Source: Doryteuthis pealeii (lineage: Eukaryota > Mollusca > Cephalopoda > Myopsida > Loliginidae). From it: 64,000 nucleotides of DNA. Below the pieces are notes generated by a model. It did not search any database and had not been told where the DNA came from. It saw only the letters and a program-made list of their open reading frames with translations. A program made the translations under genes and the position numbers. Positions 43,666 to 54,811 of this stretch are shown here, piece by piece (within the stretch, counting starts at the first letter, position 1; each line of letters begins with the position of its first letter). The stretch spans positions 46,615,242-46,679,241 of the forward strand of contig CM042180.1 of assembly GCA_023376005.1 (NCBI GenBank), read 5' to 3'.

Positions 43666-45135
43666 TTAACTAGATTCAGCATCGAATTGTTGCAAACGGG
43701 TACGAAGATAAGACACTGTAGCGTTCCAGCCTTGTCGATAGAGGAAGGTCTGATCATCGTCTTCAAAATCAACGTCTTGAGGGCCAACATGTCGACACAC
43801 GATACCCACAGTGCGGTTGTAGTCGGATTCGGAGATGGAGTTCAAGCAGGGATCAATATCAAAAACCGACTCAAAATAAGATTGAACGCTACTAAGGTCA
43901 TTTTTATAAAAGTCAAAATACTGATCAAGTAATGATAGTAGTTTGGTTTGAATAAAGAGTTTCAGTCGGAGTTTAGAGAAACTCGGTTCGCCGTTAGAGA
44001 GGGTGAGAAGGAAAGCGTTCACGTTGCTGAGCGAGTTTCCAATCTCAGGGAACAAGAGACGGTCTGATTTGGTAAAGGACTTGTCAGCGAAGACCTTCTC
44101 AGCGAAATCATCTACAATAATGTTACCCTGTTCGTCTTGAATGTCTTCAGCTATAAGAAGCAGAGTTGAACAAGCTTTTTTCAGCAAGGTAAAAGTGTAC
44201 ACTGTATTGCTGCGGTTTTGGGTAGCTATCTGATATTTGAGGCCTAGTGTTGTACGAGGTACCTTTAGATCTGAACATGTTGTGCTGAGCCGGTCGACAA
44301 ATGCTTGGTACCGAGTCTCCTGTCGTTTATCAAGTCGGAAAAAGCCAAGGGTTTTTGTGTCTTTAGGATGGAAAACATCAGGCTGGTAGAATTCTTCAGG
44401 AGAAACGATTCTGTGTAAAAGAGAGTCTTCCTGCTTCATAGAGAGTAGCCAGCCATCGAAGCAATGGATTGGATAATTGCTCAACAAGGTACCATTAACA
44501 TAGTGACAGTTATCGTGGGCTTGTCCGTATTTTACAGGGTTAAAAATTCCGGGTACAGAAACAGCCATATAGAGTGCTTGTTTGATGGCTAAGTCGGGGG
44601 TAGTTTTAGGATGACAGTATTCGATCACTCCTTTGTCGACATTAGTAACTATAATACATAATTCGTTTTTGGTAGTATCGTATAATTGAGAAAATGTCAA
44701 ATTGGATTCGAAGGATCTACATTCGAGTAGTGTACCAAACCAGTTTTGGATATTTTTTCCTGAAATCCATCCGTACTCCTCAGTATATTTGTCAAGGAAA
44801 CTTTCGAAACCATTATCACTATCAGTCTGGACGTTGGTCAGATATTCGGTGAAAGAGGACTGGAGTTCTCTAGAGTCGAGTCTGAGCGCCAGAAGGGCAG
44901 CAATAACGGCGCCATTACCGACACCGGCGAAACGTTTGACTTCCGGTAGGATACGAAGATATTCGAGAACCCTTACTGCTCCTGCATAAGAGAAACATTC
45001 TGAACCACAGTCAGCAAAAACAAGATTTTCAATATCGAGCATCTGGGGGTCGATTCCTGTGAGAGGCAAGAGTCCTGCAACGGACGTCTCTTCTGTAGGC
45101 CTTCGTTGACGTGTTCTGGACCAAGCGCTACCCAT
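43666..45135 (-). CDS. Patatin-like protein, predicted pseudoenzyme
   Basis: A 489-aa intronless ORF with the patatin-like phospholipase fold. Landmarks from the ATG at 45135 are a beta-strand and glycine-loop region (residues 38-58, VFADCGSECFSYAG), the nucleophile elbow (FAGVGNGAVIAALLA, 69-83), a TFSQLYD segment (147-153), the PDLAIKQALYMAVSVPGIFN segment (180-199) and the second catalytic loop (YVNGTLLSNYPI, 212-223). Active patatins have GxSxG and a DG[GA] dyad. Here Ser is Gly73 and Asp is Asn214, both single-base changes from common codons, and the oxyanion-hole glycines are eroded. Lipid hydrolysis is therefore unlikely; a binding or regulatory role is inferred. The C-terminal 270 residues are not a domain I recognise. 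Residues 1-12 (MGSAWSRTRQRR) fit an N-myristoylation signal with basic residues, suggesting membrane attachment. The start is chosen for its Kozak context (A at -3, G at +4); the upstream in-frame GTG is rejected. Confidence 0.9.
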   Translation of the reverse strand: MGSAWSRTRQRRPTEETSVAGLLPLTGIDPQMLDIENLVFADCGSECFSYAGAVRVLEYLRILPEVKRFAGVGNGAVIAALLALRLDSRELQSSFTEYLTNVQTDSDNGFESFLDKYTEEYGWISGKNIQNWFGTLLECRSFESNLTFSQLYDTTKNELCIIVTNVDKGVIEYCHPKTTPDLAIKQALYMAVSVPGIFNPVKYGQAHDNCHYVNGTLLSNYPIHCFDGWLLSMKQEDSLLHRIVSPEEFYQPDVFHPKDTKTLGFFRLDKRQETRYQAFVDRLSTTCSDLKVPRTTLGLKYQIATQNRSNTVYTFTLLKKACSTLLLIAEDIQDEQGNIIVDDFAEKVFADKSFTKSDRLLFPEIGNSLSNVNAFLLTLSNGEPSFSKLRLKLFIQTKLLSLLDQYFDFYKNDLSSVQSYFESVFDIDPCLNSISESDYNRTVGIVCRHVGPQDVDFEDDDQTFLYRQGWNATVSYLRTRLQQFDAESS

Positions 45136-45164
45136 GTTGATTTGCAAATACTGAAGCACGATAT

Positions 45165-45200
45165 TGATCTGAGATATCCCTCTCTCACTATATATACTTA
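45165..45200 (-). promoter_or_regulatory. Core promoter candidate of the patatin-like gene
   Basis: On minus, GTATATATAGTGAG gives a TATA-like box at 45189-45196, 54-61 nt before the ATG. A start of transcription near 45165 and a leader of about 30 nt would follow. The sequence farther upstream (45215-45255) resembles a repeat also seen at 25225-25265. Confidence 0.4.
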
Positions 45201-45340
45201 TCTGAATATAAGTCGATGTATAATTAGCAATATTATAGGGGAGATAATCTGATATCTAAATCCCCCATCACACACATAAAATCGACTCTTCCGTTTTTTT
45301 AACCGACTATACATTTAATATTAAATCACGATATCAAGTT

Positions 45341-46350
<1,010 letters not shown>

Positions 46351-46353
46351 TTA

Positions 46354-46672
46354 GTTGGGTGAATTTTACGGCATGTCAAACCTTGTTGGGTTATTTTATG
46401 CCGAAGACATTTTTATCATTTCATGTCTGTGGTTGATTGGTTGGTTGGTTGGTTGGTGGGTTGAATTTTACGGCATGTCAAACCTTGTTGGGTTATTTTA
46501 TGCCGAAGACATTTTTATCATTTCATGTCTGTGGTTGGTTGGGTGAATTTACGGTATGTCAACCCTTGTTTTTTTTAATACCTAATATGTTTTGTTTTAT
46601 TCAAACGTCTTAGGTACAAAATAACCCAACAAGGGTTGACATACCGTAAAATCCAACTAACCAACAAAATAG
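46354..46672. repeat. Direct and inverted repeat cluster with (GGTT)n
   Basis: A unit containing TTTTACGGCATGTCAAACC and ATGCCGAAGACATTTTTATC occurs twice head to tail (from 46354 and 46462). A partial third copy (46543-46575) faces an inverted one (46617-46665). GGTTGGTT repeats separate the units. Confidence 0.8.
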
Positions 46673-47190
46673 TCTTTATATAATTCTCATTGCGTCTCAA
46701 GGGGGCCATATGACCGCCCGTTGAGAAACCTTGATCTAAAATCTATTCTTTACGACTTCTTTATTAATCTCTACGTAACAAACAATTTCCCCATATCACA
46801 GAAGTCTCAGGTGGAGTGTGGGGATGCCAACAAGCTCCAAATATATAAATATCAACTGACTTCGACGATGGAAGTTTATTAATCATGTCTCGAAAGGTGA
46901 GGCCCTTCTAAGACGAGTCGAAATACCGGGCAAAATTTCGGACCCTCTGGGGTCAGCGCGGACGATCGATTTTCGATGTATGTCGGCCAAGTTATCATTT
47001 GTCAAGCACACATCAAGAATGATGGGTTGGTCTTTGTTTTGGCCCGGCCGAAAATGAGGATGGTGGGCGAGTGTGGGTTAAGGAGGGGGATCCGTTGGTG
47101 GCTGTGAGTATTTAAAAGGCCTTTGAGTCCATCTATCTCCAGGCCTGTTCACAGCCCGCTAAATCTGACGGGTCTGGAAGATTGGTTGCG
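46673..47190 (+). promoter_or_regulatory. Unique island with TATA-like box
   Basis: A non-repetitive, partly CpG-containing block between repeats. GAGTATTTAAAAGGCCTTTG (about 47105-47124) contains a TATTTAAAAG TATA-like box. No long frame of normal composition follows, since a microsatellite begins at 47197. The promoter role is speculative. Confidence 0.25.
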
Positions 47191-47196
47191 GCGATG

Positions 47197-47230
<34 letters not shown>

Positions 47231-47233
47231 ACG

Positions 47234-47294
<61 letters not shown>

Positions 47295-47451
47295 ATATAC
47301 ACACTCTCTCTCTATTTCTCACACACACACATAAACACATTCTCTCTCTCACACACATATACTTTCTCTTTCTCTCTCTCTCCCTCTCTCTCTCACATAC
47401 ACACACCGTCTCTCCCCTGTCTCTCACACACACACATTCTCTCTCTCTCTA

Positions 47452-47494
<43 letters not shown>

Positions 47495-47748
47495 AACACA
47501 TTCTCTCTCTCGCACACACATATACTTTCTCTTTCTCTCTCCCCCCTCTCTCTCTCACATACACACACCGTCTCTCTCCCTGTCTCTCTCACTCACACAC
47601 ATTCTCTCTCTCTCTATCACACACACACACACACACACACAACACACACACACGCACGCACTTTGTCTGTTTCTCTCTCTCTCTGTCTCTCTATTTCTCT
47701 CTCTCTTAATCACACACATAAACATACACACACACACACATACACACA

Positions 47749-47803
<55 letters not shown>

Positions 47804-48125
47804 ACTCTTTCACACAGTTATGGTTTATTTCACTGTTTGTCTCTCTCTCTCTTTCTTTCTTTCTGGGAGATTGGTAACGGAGATATCTCTCTCTTACACA
47901 CACGGACCGACACGTTAATTCTATCTGTCTGTCTCTTTCTTTCTTTCTTTCTTTCTTTCTCTCTCTCTCTCTCTCTCTCTTGCAAACACGCTCTCTCCCT
48001 CTCTTTTTTTTCTTTTTCTCTCTTTTGTAACGGCGTAACGGATATAATCGTACACAATGGACCTTTATCTGTACCTTTCACGCACACATATACACACTCT
48101 CTCTTTCTATCTCTCTTCTCTCTCT

Positions 48126-48178
<53 letters not shown>

Positions 48179-48515
48179 TTCTCTCTTTCTCTCTCTGGGC
48201 GATTGTTAACGGAGATGTCTCTCTCTTACACACAGGTACCAACACGTGCATTCTATATGTCTGTCTCTTTCTTTCTCTCTCTCTCTCCCGCTTTTTCTCT
48301 CTTAATCTCTCTATTACACACAAACATCGCACACATACATATCCCCCCCCACACTCTCTCTCTCTTTATTACACACACCCTTTCTCTTACTGCAAACACT
48401 CACAACCTCTCTAACACACATTCACTCTCTCTCTCACATACTCTCCTACTCACTCTCTCTCCCTCATCACTCTCTCTCTCTCTCTCGCACACGTACCCCC
48501 CCTCTCTCTCTTTAG
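47197..48515. repeat. Compound CA/CT microsatellite with recurring GTAACGG motifs
   Basis: CA and CT blocks alternate for 1.3 kb, broken by related unique motifs (GATTGGTAACGGAGATAT near 47870, GTAACGGCGTAACGGATATA near 48028, GATTGTTAACGGAGATGT near 48203). The 467-codon Ser/Leu/His/Thr frame is a microsatellite effect. Confidence 0.92.
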
Positions 48516-48561
48516 TAACGGCGTAACGGATATCATTATAGACAATGGATCTTTATACTAA

Positions 48562-49189
48562 CTAGCAAATATATGCACCCTCCAGGTGCAAGTATTTAAG
48601 TTTTAATGTAATAGAATATCGTATTAAATTAGAAAGGCTAATGAAACTAAATAAGAATGCAGATAAAAAGATTTGAAACAGAGGGAGTATAACTGAAAAA
48701 TAGAACAACTGAAACTTACTCTTCCACCACTCCCGTCTTTCATTGTTATTTTTTCTAATTTAAGTATTTAGTTAAAATAGGAAGTAAAGAATAAAATGAC
48801 AGTTATTTTTTCTTGTTAATGGATTTCTTTTCAGATTAATTGAAGAGATTTTTGTTTATATTCATTAAAATAAAACCAAACAGTTAGAAATCAATAATAC
48901 TAAGCACATATTTATTAAAATAACATTTTAAATATCAATATGCAAATTAGCCTTCCCGTTCACACTGTAAACCGCTATTTTGTTGTATATATAAATATAA
49001 TAGCATGTTATTAATATGTAGATATGCTTAACAGTATTAATAATGTAAAACAATTTTATTAATAATTGAGGTTAAAATTAAAATAATAGCATGGCGAATG
49101 TGATGTAAATAACTAAGGGAATTGTTACTTGAGTAGTGATATAGTTTCGGTTACAGACAGAAAAACACACAATCTCCATTATAATAGGA
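48562..49189 (-). mobile_element. Non-autonomous Helitron H1, copy 6, with related empty site
   Basis: Left flank ATCTTTATACTAA and right flank TTTATGCACCAAGTGACAAT join to match the uninterrupted sequence at 49621-49662 (ATCTTTATACTAATTCATGC...). The insertion lies exactly between A and T with no duplication. Confidence 0.95.
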
Positions 49190-49224
49190 TTTATGCACCA
49201 AGTGACAATCAAGCTCACTAACAA

Positions 49225-49580
49225 TCTCTCTCACAAACATACTCTCTCTCTCTCTCTATTCTCTCTCTCTCTCTCTCTCACGCTTTGTCTCTTATTGTCA
49301 CTCTATAACACTCACAAAAGCACACACACACAATCACATATTCTCTCACACTCACGCGCTCCTTCTTTCTCTCTTTCTCTCTCACATATATCCCCACTCT
49401 CTCTCTCTCTCTCTTCTCTTTATTACTCACGCCCTTTCTCTTACTCTATCACTCAAACAAACGCACACGAGCACACACAATCTCTCTAACACACATTCTC
49501 TCTCACTCTCTCTCACACACATACTATCTCTCTCTCTCTCACACACACACATACGCTCTCTTTCTCTCTCTTTCTTTTTC
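49225..49580. repeat. CT/CA compound microsatellite
   Basis: A continuation of the preceding tract, ending before another GTAATGGCGTAACGGATATA motif. Confidence 0.9.
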
Positions 49581-49620
49581 TCTCTTGTAATGGCGTAACG
49601 GATATAATCGTAGGCAATCG

Positions 49621-49712
49621 ATCTTTATACTAATTCATGCACCCAGTGAGAATCAAACTCACTAACTTCATCGTAAGTTTGTTACTCCTCTGGTTGTGAA
49701 TCAAAATGACTA
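49621..49712 (-). mobile_element. tRNA-like retroposon head fragment
   Basis: On minus GTGAGTTTGATTCTCACTGG resembles a B box. A similar GAGTTCGATTCTCACTCGG lies on minus at 50050-50072. Too short to classify; not a foldable tRNA. Confidence 0.35.
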
Positions 49713-49737
49713 ATCATCATCATCATCATCATCATCA
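49712..49737. repeat. (ATC)n LINE tail
   Basis: The TGATGA tail of the adjacent minus-strand LINE. Confidence 0.85.
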
Positions 49738-49955
49738 TCAAGTCGGGCTGGCAGCAGGGATATCCATGGCAATCTCTCGCCAACCATCCCTATCTGTCAT
49801 CGCCACCGGGGTATCCTCTGTGCAGCATCCAGAATCCATACAGAGCTGATCAATGTATGTCCTCGCTGGGCGACCCACTCTGACGTCCCCATGTGCAGAC
49901 TTCCACAGAAAAACGTCAGAGATGGCGAGGATCCTGTTCGGTAGCTCTGGAGTGT
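49738..49955 (-). pseudogene. LINE ORF2 C-terminus (LINE-1fam)
   Basis: The minus strand reads SDVFLWKSAHGDVRVGRPAR, a Tyr-Ile-Asp-Gln-Leu-Cys segment and TDRDGWREIAMDIPA to a TGA, then the tandem tail. The C-terminus is undamaged, but all upstream domains are missing, so it is a 5'-truncated insertion. Confidence 0.82.
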
Positions 49956-50167
49956 GTGAAATTACCCTTCATTCCAGGTTCAATCTTATGTAACCATTAA
50001 ATCGTGTCCTTTCAAATAAGCCTTGCTTAGTTAGGGCTCAAAACCAGATATACGGGGCACCGAGTGAGAATCGAACTCACTGAAGTGACGAGTATTCTTG
50101 ACATTACACAAAGTGCCTTTTATACTAAGCTTTACTTTTGGACCGATTTGTATCTAACCGTTATGAA

Positions 50168-50301
50168 TTGTTAGGTTCGTGCCTGGAATAGACTAGACGG
50201 ACGATCGGAGAGGCTCCGTGAGATCAACCGGCTGGTCACGTCAAGCCCTAGTACCTATATAATTGTCCCAACCCAATTACCTTTTTGGCAAATCCCAAAC
50301 C

Positions 50302-50310
<9 letters not shown>
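50168..50310 (+). repeat. R470 fragment
   Basis: The middle of R470 (GGCTGGTCACGTCAAGCCCT onward), ended by TA repeats. Further pieces are at 50646-50830 and 50965-51035. Confidence 0.65.

Positions 50311-50357
<47 letters not shown>
50308..50357. repeat. (TA)n microsatellite
   Basis: A pure TA run, adjoining the 3' end of a SINE-A. Confidence 0.95.
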
Positions 50358-50360
<3 letters not shown>

Positions 50361-50645
50361 AACCCCTCCACACGAGAAGGATGTGACACAAGGTCAATTT
50401 CTTAAGCGGAGTTTAACAGGTTTGAATTCAGAGTTTTCCTTCTCCTAGACCAGCATAAGTTGTATAACCAAGGTTAAAGAGGCCAGGCTGCCCTACAAAT
50501 TACCCATAGCTGGAGGGAGAGTCGAATTCATAGCTTTCCCAAGGGTATTAGCGATAAGGGAAATGTAATTACAACGTCCAGGATTTGAACTCTGGACGAC
50601 GAGTCCATTTCCTATGACTTAACCATTACACCACGCTCTTTCTAT
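50358..50645 (-). mobile_element. SINE-A, full-length
   Basis: The reverse of 32576-32857; the tRNA-like head at the right reads GAGCGTGGTGTAATGGTTAA on minus. Confidence 0.88.
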
Positions 50646-51036
50646 AATATATGTGCTAGAAGGCGATGGTCGATGGTCGTAGTGTCCTGGGTATAATGTT
50701 AAACTGCATCTAGTATTGAAGTTCCGATTCTGGAACTCTCCGGAATTTGGAATACTCATTCATCGCAATTACTCCCAGGTCTACTCTGACCCAGACTGGT
50801 AGTAGCTGTTAGGGTCATATCTACGGGTTAAATTGGAAAAAAAAAAACGAGTTTAAAAAATCTGTTAAAAAAATTGAGTTTTAAAATAAATGAATAAAAC
50901 CAAATGTATTCGGAATGATATAATTCAATAAGGCCGTAAAATCCAACAAATCAAACCAAGCCCTAGCACCTATATAATATCTCCAACCCTATTGCCGTTA
51001 TAACCCCCCAACCCTTTCTATCATTGAGGTAAAAGA

Positions 51037-51040
<4 letters not shown>

Positions 51041-51082
<42 letters not shown>
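51041..51082. repeat. (TA)n microsatellite
   Basis: A pure TA run. Confidence 0.95.
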
Positions 51083-51085
<3 letters not shown>

Positions 51086-51979
51086 CCGGTTGTGCATGAA
51101 GATAGTTATGTACGCATGTATAATGTTCAAGACTTTTTTTTACCCTAGTCTCTTATTAAAAATATTTCTTGTTTCTTTTCTGGTTCTTTTGAAAATTCAT
51201 AAATTGATTGTCTGATATTCTTCGTTATTCTAAGCACGAGCATTGCAGTATAATTGGTTATTAAAAGCGTAAATAATTCCGTAAAAAAACTATTGAAAGA
51301 AGAAAGATATTGATTTTCACGTACCATTTGCATAAAAAACACACAAGTCTAGAATAAGTAAAATCTCTATTTAATACACCAAACAGATACATAGTCGTGT
51401 AGTCACGCAGTAAGTGCTAATAATCCGCCTAGACCTGTCGACAGGGGCTGTAGAATTGGTTAGCAAAATTTTGACCCTACGAAGGTGTACCAATCCATTT
51501 TGATGAGAATTATGTTCGTAAATAAATAATTATAATACTTTGAGTTTTTGTAGTTCTTGAGACTAGAAAAGTGATAATAAAAATAGATATTTTTAGTTAT
51601 CTAAATAGGATTTATTTTGGAATTGCTTTAAAATGAACCAGAAAAAAAAAAAAGAATTATGCTAAAACAAGAACTTATAGACAGAAGAAAAGAACTTCTA
51701 TCTAAATAAATATTTGATTTATTCTATAATCCTTGATCGAAATGAGAAAACTAAGTTGTCTTAATGTATATATATTAAAAACTTACAGACTTAATAGAAG
51801 ATTAAATTCTGACAACAGTCTTATAAATTGGATAGAAAACGTATGTTTTAATTTGTGTGAAAAGAAGATGAAAAGAAAAAAAAGCAGATGACAATTATAT
51901 TAACAAAAAACGGAATAAGTGATTTGAATTTTGGGAGGCAATATTTCAAAAAAATATTTTTCTTTTCATATTAATGAAA

Positions 51980-51980
<1 letters not shown>
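51083..51980. other. AT-rich unique spacer
   Basis: A minus-strand frame of 65 codons (51145-51342) has ordinary composition but no recognisable motif. No other feature is seen. Confidence 0.4.

Positions 51981-52037
<57 letters not shown>
51981..52037. repeat. (TA)n microsatellite
   Basis: A pure TA run. Confidence 0.95.
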
Positions 52038-52040
<3 letters not shown>

Positions 52041-52282
52041 GAAAAATGAGTAAAGAAAAGAAATGTAGATGGATAAAAATGAATTTTATCGATATCACTT
52101 TTAATCGATATCACTTACACATGTGTTTCGGTCTGTTTATCAAAATGTATACGGATTTACGTTATAATTATTATTAAAATAATCAGATGGAGTTGAAATG
52201 AGGATGATAATAATAATAGGAAAAATGTACAAAATGTTACGTACACAGAGAGATTTTGACGACCTTCATCAGAGTGATTTTT
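52036..52282 (+). mobile_element. Penelope-like tail repeat, copy 2
   Basis: Nearly identical to 24369-24619, beginning at a TA repeat with ATGAGGAAAAATGAGTAAAG. The same degenerate hammerhead boxes appear on minus. Confidence 0.5.
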
Positions 52283-52286
52283 TTTT

Positions 52287-52371
52287 TAGTCTTCTAGCGC
52301 TAATGAAAAGGGGATAGACTCCCTCGCTGTTTAACTGATACCGACATTAGGCCGCCCCGACGACTTTACTT
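52287..52371 (+). mobile_element. SINE-B 3' fragment
   Basis: CTAGCGCTAATGAAAAGGGG to GCCGCCCCGACGACTTTAC matches the SINE-B 3' end. Confidence 0.75.
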
Positions 52372-52391
52372 TATATATATATTCTTTTGTG

Positions 52392-52650
52392 GGGGGAAGA
52401 ATATGTGCTTAATTGAAGTCGTACCTCTGCTGATGAGGCCTAATAGGCCGAAATATACACACAGAGATTGATTTTTCTCGATTTGTTTAGCCTTACATGT
52501 AAATAGGTATGCCCGCCTAATTAATTAATTATTAATTAATTAACTTTCAAAATTAGGTACGACTTCAATTAAGCACATATTCTCCCAAAAATTGTCGGCT
52601 AAAAAAAAATAAAATACCCATATCATAAACACATCGCTCGTATATTTACT

Positions 52651-52652
<2 letters not shown>
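52392..52652 (+). mobile_element. PLE-alpha tail copy 3 with inverted ends
   Basis: ATATGTGCTTAATTGAAGTC at the left and GACTTCAATTAAGCACATAT at the right are exact inverse arms. The hammerhead segment follows the left arm. Confidence 0.7.
52425..52466 (+). ncRNA. Hammerhead ribozyme motif (type I), copy 3
   Basis: CTCTG / CTGATGA / GGCC-TAATA-GGCC (perfect stem II) / GAAA / TATACA / CA / CAGAG. The stem I pair is intact, but the base expected to be U before the cleavage residue is C, and the stem III palindrome is altered, so self-cleavage is doubtful. Confidence 0.6.

Positions 52653-52654
<2 letters not shown>

Positions 52655-52709
<55 letters not shown>
52655..52709. repeat. (TA)n microsatellite
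   Basis: A pure TA run. Confidence 0.95.
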
Positions 52710-52713
<4 letters not shown>

Positions 52714-53160
52714 TCACGCAAACATACCAGCCACAAACTGTAACTTAATGACAAATCCATTTACACAATAATTTCCCCACACACATAAAAAATAAATAAA
52801 TAGACACACATACACATATACTCTTAACCAATCCTTACAAATCCAGTATATACAAGCCAACACCAAACACCTGCGCTACCTTTCCTTTTCTGATACACTC
52901 CCTATCTAGAGAGAAGAAAATTCACAACCCACCCCCAACCCCCACTCCCCCTACTGACGACCTCCTGTTTCACCATTTTGAGAATGTCCATCATTGAAGC
53001 AAGAACTATATCCACGCCCTGAAGAAGGTCTAACAGACCGAAATATTGCATCGTCGACATCACTACTCACAATAAACATCCATTTTCCATAACATCCCGT
53101 GTTTGTCTACCTTTCTCCACATACTGTTTGATTAACCTCCTCACATTTCTCCCATATATA
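52710..53160. mobile_element. Probable PLE-derived sequence
   Basis: 53016-53047 reads CCCTGAAGAAGGTCTAACAG then ACCGAAAT, a hammerhead-like hairpin with CTGAAGA in place of CTGATGA. The remaining sequence is unclassified. Confidence 0.4.
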
Positions 53161-53164
53161 TATA

Positions 53165-53240
53165 AGTAAGTAAAGTCATCGGGTGGCCTATTGGCGGTAT
53201 CAGCCGACAGCGAGGTAATCTATCCCCTTTGCAATTTTAA
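53165..53240 (-). mobile_element. SINE-B 3' fragment
   Basis: TAAGTAAAGTCATCGGG to CAGCGAGGTAATCTATCCCC matches the inverse of the SINE-B 3' end. Confidence 0.65.
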
Positions 53241-53284
53241 ATTTTCTAGAACGACCTGGTATCATAGTCGGGCCCCACGCATCC

Positions 53285-53338
53285 ACACACACACACACAT
53301 ATATATATGCATATATATGTATATCTATCTATCTATTT

Positions 53339-53387
<49 letters not shown>
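53285..53387. repeat. (CA)n(TA)n microsatellite
   Basis: CA then TA repeats into which Helitron copy 7 is inserted. Confidence 0.95.
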
Positions 53388-53390
<3 letters not shown>

Positions 53391-54023
53391 TATTATAATG
53401 GAGATTGTTGGTTTGTATGTCTGTAACCGAAACTATATTACTATTTAAGTCACAATTCCCTTTGTTATTTACATCACATTCTCCATGATTTTATTTTTAT
53501 TTAAACCTCAATTATTAATAAAATTGTTTTACATCATTAAGACTGTTGACCATATCTACATATGAATAACATGCAATTGTATTTATATATACAACAAAAT
53601 AGCGGTTTACAGTGTGAATTGGAAGGCTAATTTGCATTTTGATCTTAAAAATTTGATTTTAATAAATATATGCTTAGTATTATTGATTTCTAATTGTCTG
53701 GTTTTATATTAATGAATATGAGCAAAAATCTCGGGGATAAATCTTAAAAGAAATCCATTAACAAGAAGAAATAACTGTAATATTATTCTTTACTTCCTAT
53801 TTTAACTAAATAGTTAAATTAGGAAAATTTACCAATGAAAGACGGGGTAAGGGAAAATGATGGAAGAGTTAGTTTCAAAGTTGTTCTATTTTTCAATCAT
53901 ACCCCCTCTGTTCCAAAATTTTTATCTGAATTCTTATTCAGTTTCATTAGCCTTTCTAATTTAACATATTTTATTATATTAAAACTTAAATACTTGCACC
54001 CGGAGGGTGCATATATTTGCTAG
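53388..54023 (+). mobile_element. Non-autonomous Helitron H1, copy 7
   Basis: TC after A; perfect 17-nt hairpin at 53995-54011; CTAG at 54020-54023 before T; 636 bp. Confidence 0.92.
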
Positions 54024-54595
54024 TATATATAATGAATAGTGAATGAAAAAATGAGAAAAGTATTTGCATGGAAAGGTGCTCAATGCTAATAAAGCAGAAA
54101 CATTTGATTTTTACCATTTCACGACTGGTTTTTGACATCTCAACCACTTCTCATCTGATGATTGGATTACCAAGAAACTTTAAGTTATGAATGTGAAATC
54201 ATAATATCACCATTAATTATATATATATATATATATTAATAGCTAAATTAGGTCCTAGTATAAACAATAGATTAGAATTAAACACTGAATACCTAATTAA
54301 TTAAAATACACGTTCCTTGTAGTATATAGTATACATAGTATGTATATTTTACTATATATACATATATCAAATAAATAAAAATAAATAATACATAAATACA
54401 TAAATATATAAATAGATGAAAATAATAAAATTGAAATTGAATGAATGGCTATTACGACTATCACGACATTCTGCGTGGCGTTAAAAAAAGAACACCACGA
54501 GACGCGTGTTTATAACATTAAAAAATAAATAAAATAACGACACAAAAAACGCGTACATTTCTGAAAATCGTCTCTGGGTTAAGGTTTTATCTGTT
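54024..54595. other. AT-rich spacer
   Basis: No gene or repeat family was recognised beyond a short TA run near 54219-54236. Confidence 0.5.
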
Positions 54596-54599
54596 CATT

Positions 54600-54713
54600 T
54601 CTGTTAGTGTCGGAATTTGGCGATGGCGGCCGCGTTTATCTACGGTCACCCTCGCTTCGTAATGTTTTGGCTGGGCTAGGAAGAAACGGCTGGCAACGCT
54701 GCCATCCGTGTTT
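54600..54713 (+). repeat. Duplicated GC-rich block with ATGGCGGC motif, copy 1
   Basis: It shares about 115 bp with 56540-56662 at high identity (GTGTCGGAATTTGGCGATGG onward). A 16-codon frame (MAAAFIYGHPRFVMFWLG) follows a YY1-like ATGGCGGC and is kept in the other copy with two substitutions. Confidence 0.7.
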
Positions 54714-54717
54714 TTAG

Positions 54718-54792
54718 TTTACTTTGAAATCGATAAGACAAAAATAAACATTTTTTTAATTTTCTATATGCATTGTAATTGCTTTCAAATTA
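54718..54792 (+). mobile_element. PLE tail scrap
   Basis: TTGAAATCGATAAGACAAAA and the following sequence duplicate 58433-58505, the segment downstream of the hammerhead-like core there. Confidence 0.5.
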
Positions 54793-54811
54793 TTATTATT
54801 AATAATAATAA

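Noticed and set aside
43687..44989. Plus-strand frames opposite the patatin-like gene
   Set aside because: Shadows of the minus-strand coding sequence without recognisable domains.
45136..45159. GTG start eight codons upstream of the patatin ATG
   Set aside because: A eukaryotic gene with a strong Kozak ATG; the GTG would also bury the myristoylation-type Gly.
47123..48526. 467-codon Ser/His/Thr/Leu frame
   Set aside because: CA/CT microsatellite translation.
53016..53047. Active hammerhead ribozyme
   Set aside because: CTGAAGA replaces the required CTGATGA and no stem I partner is visible; kept only as a PLE-derived hint.
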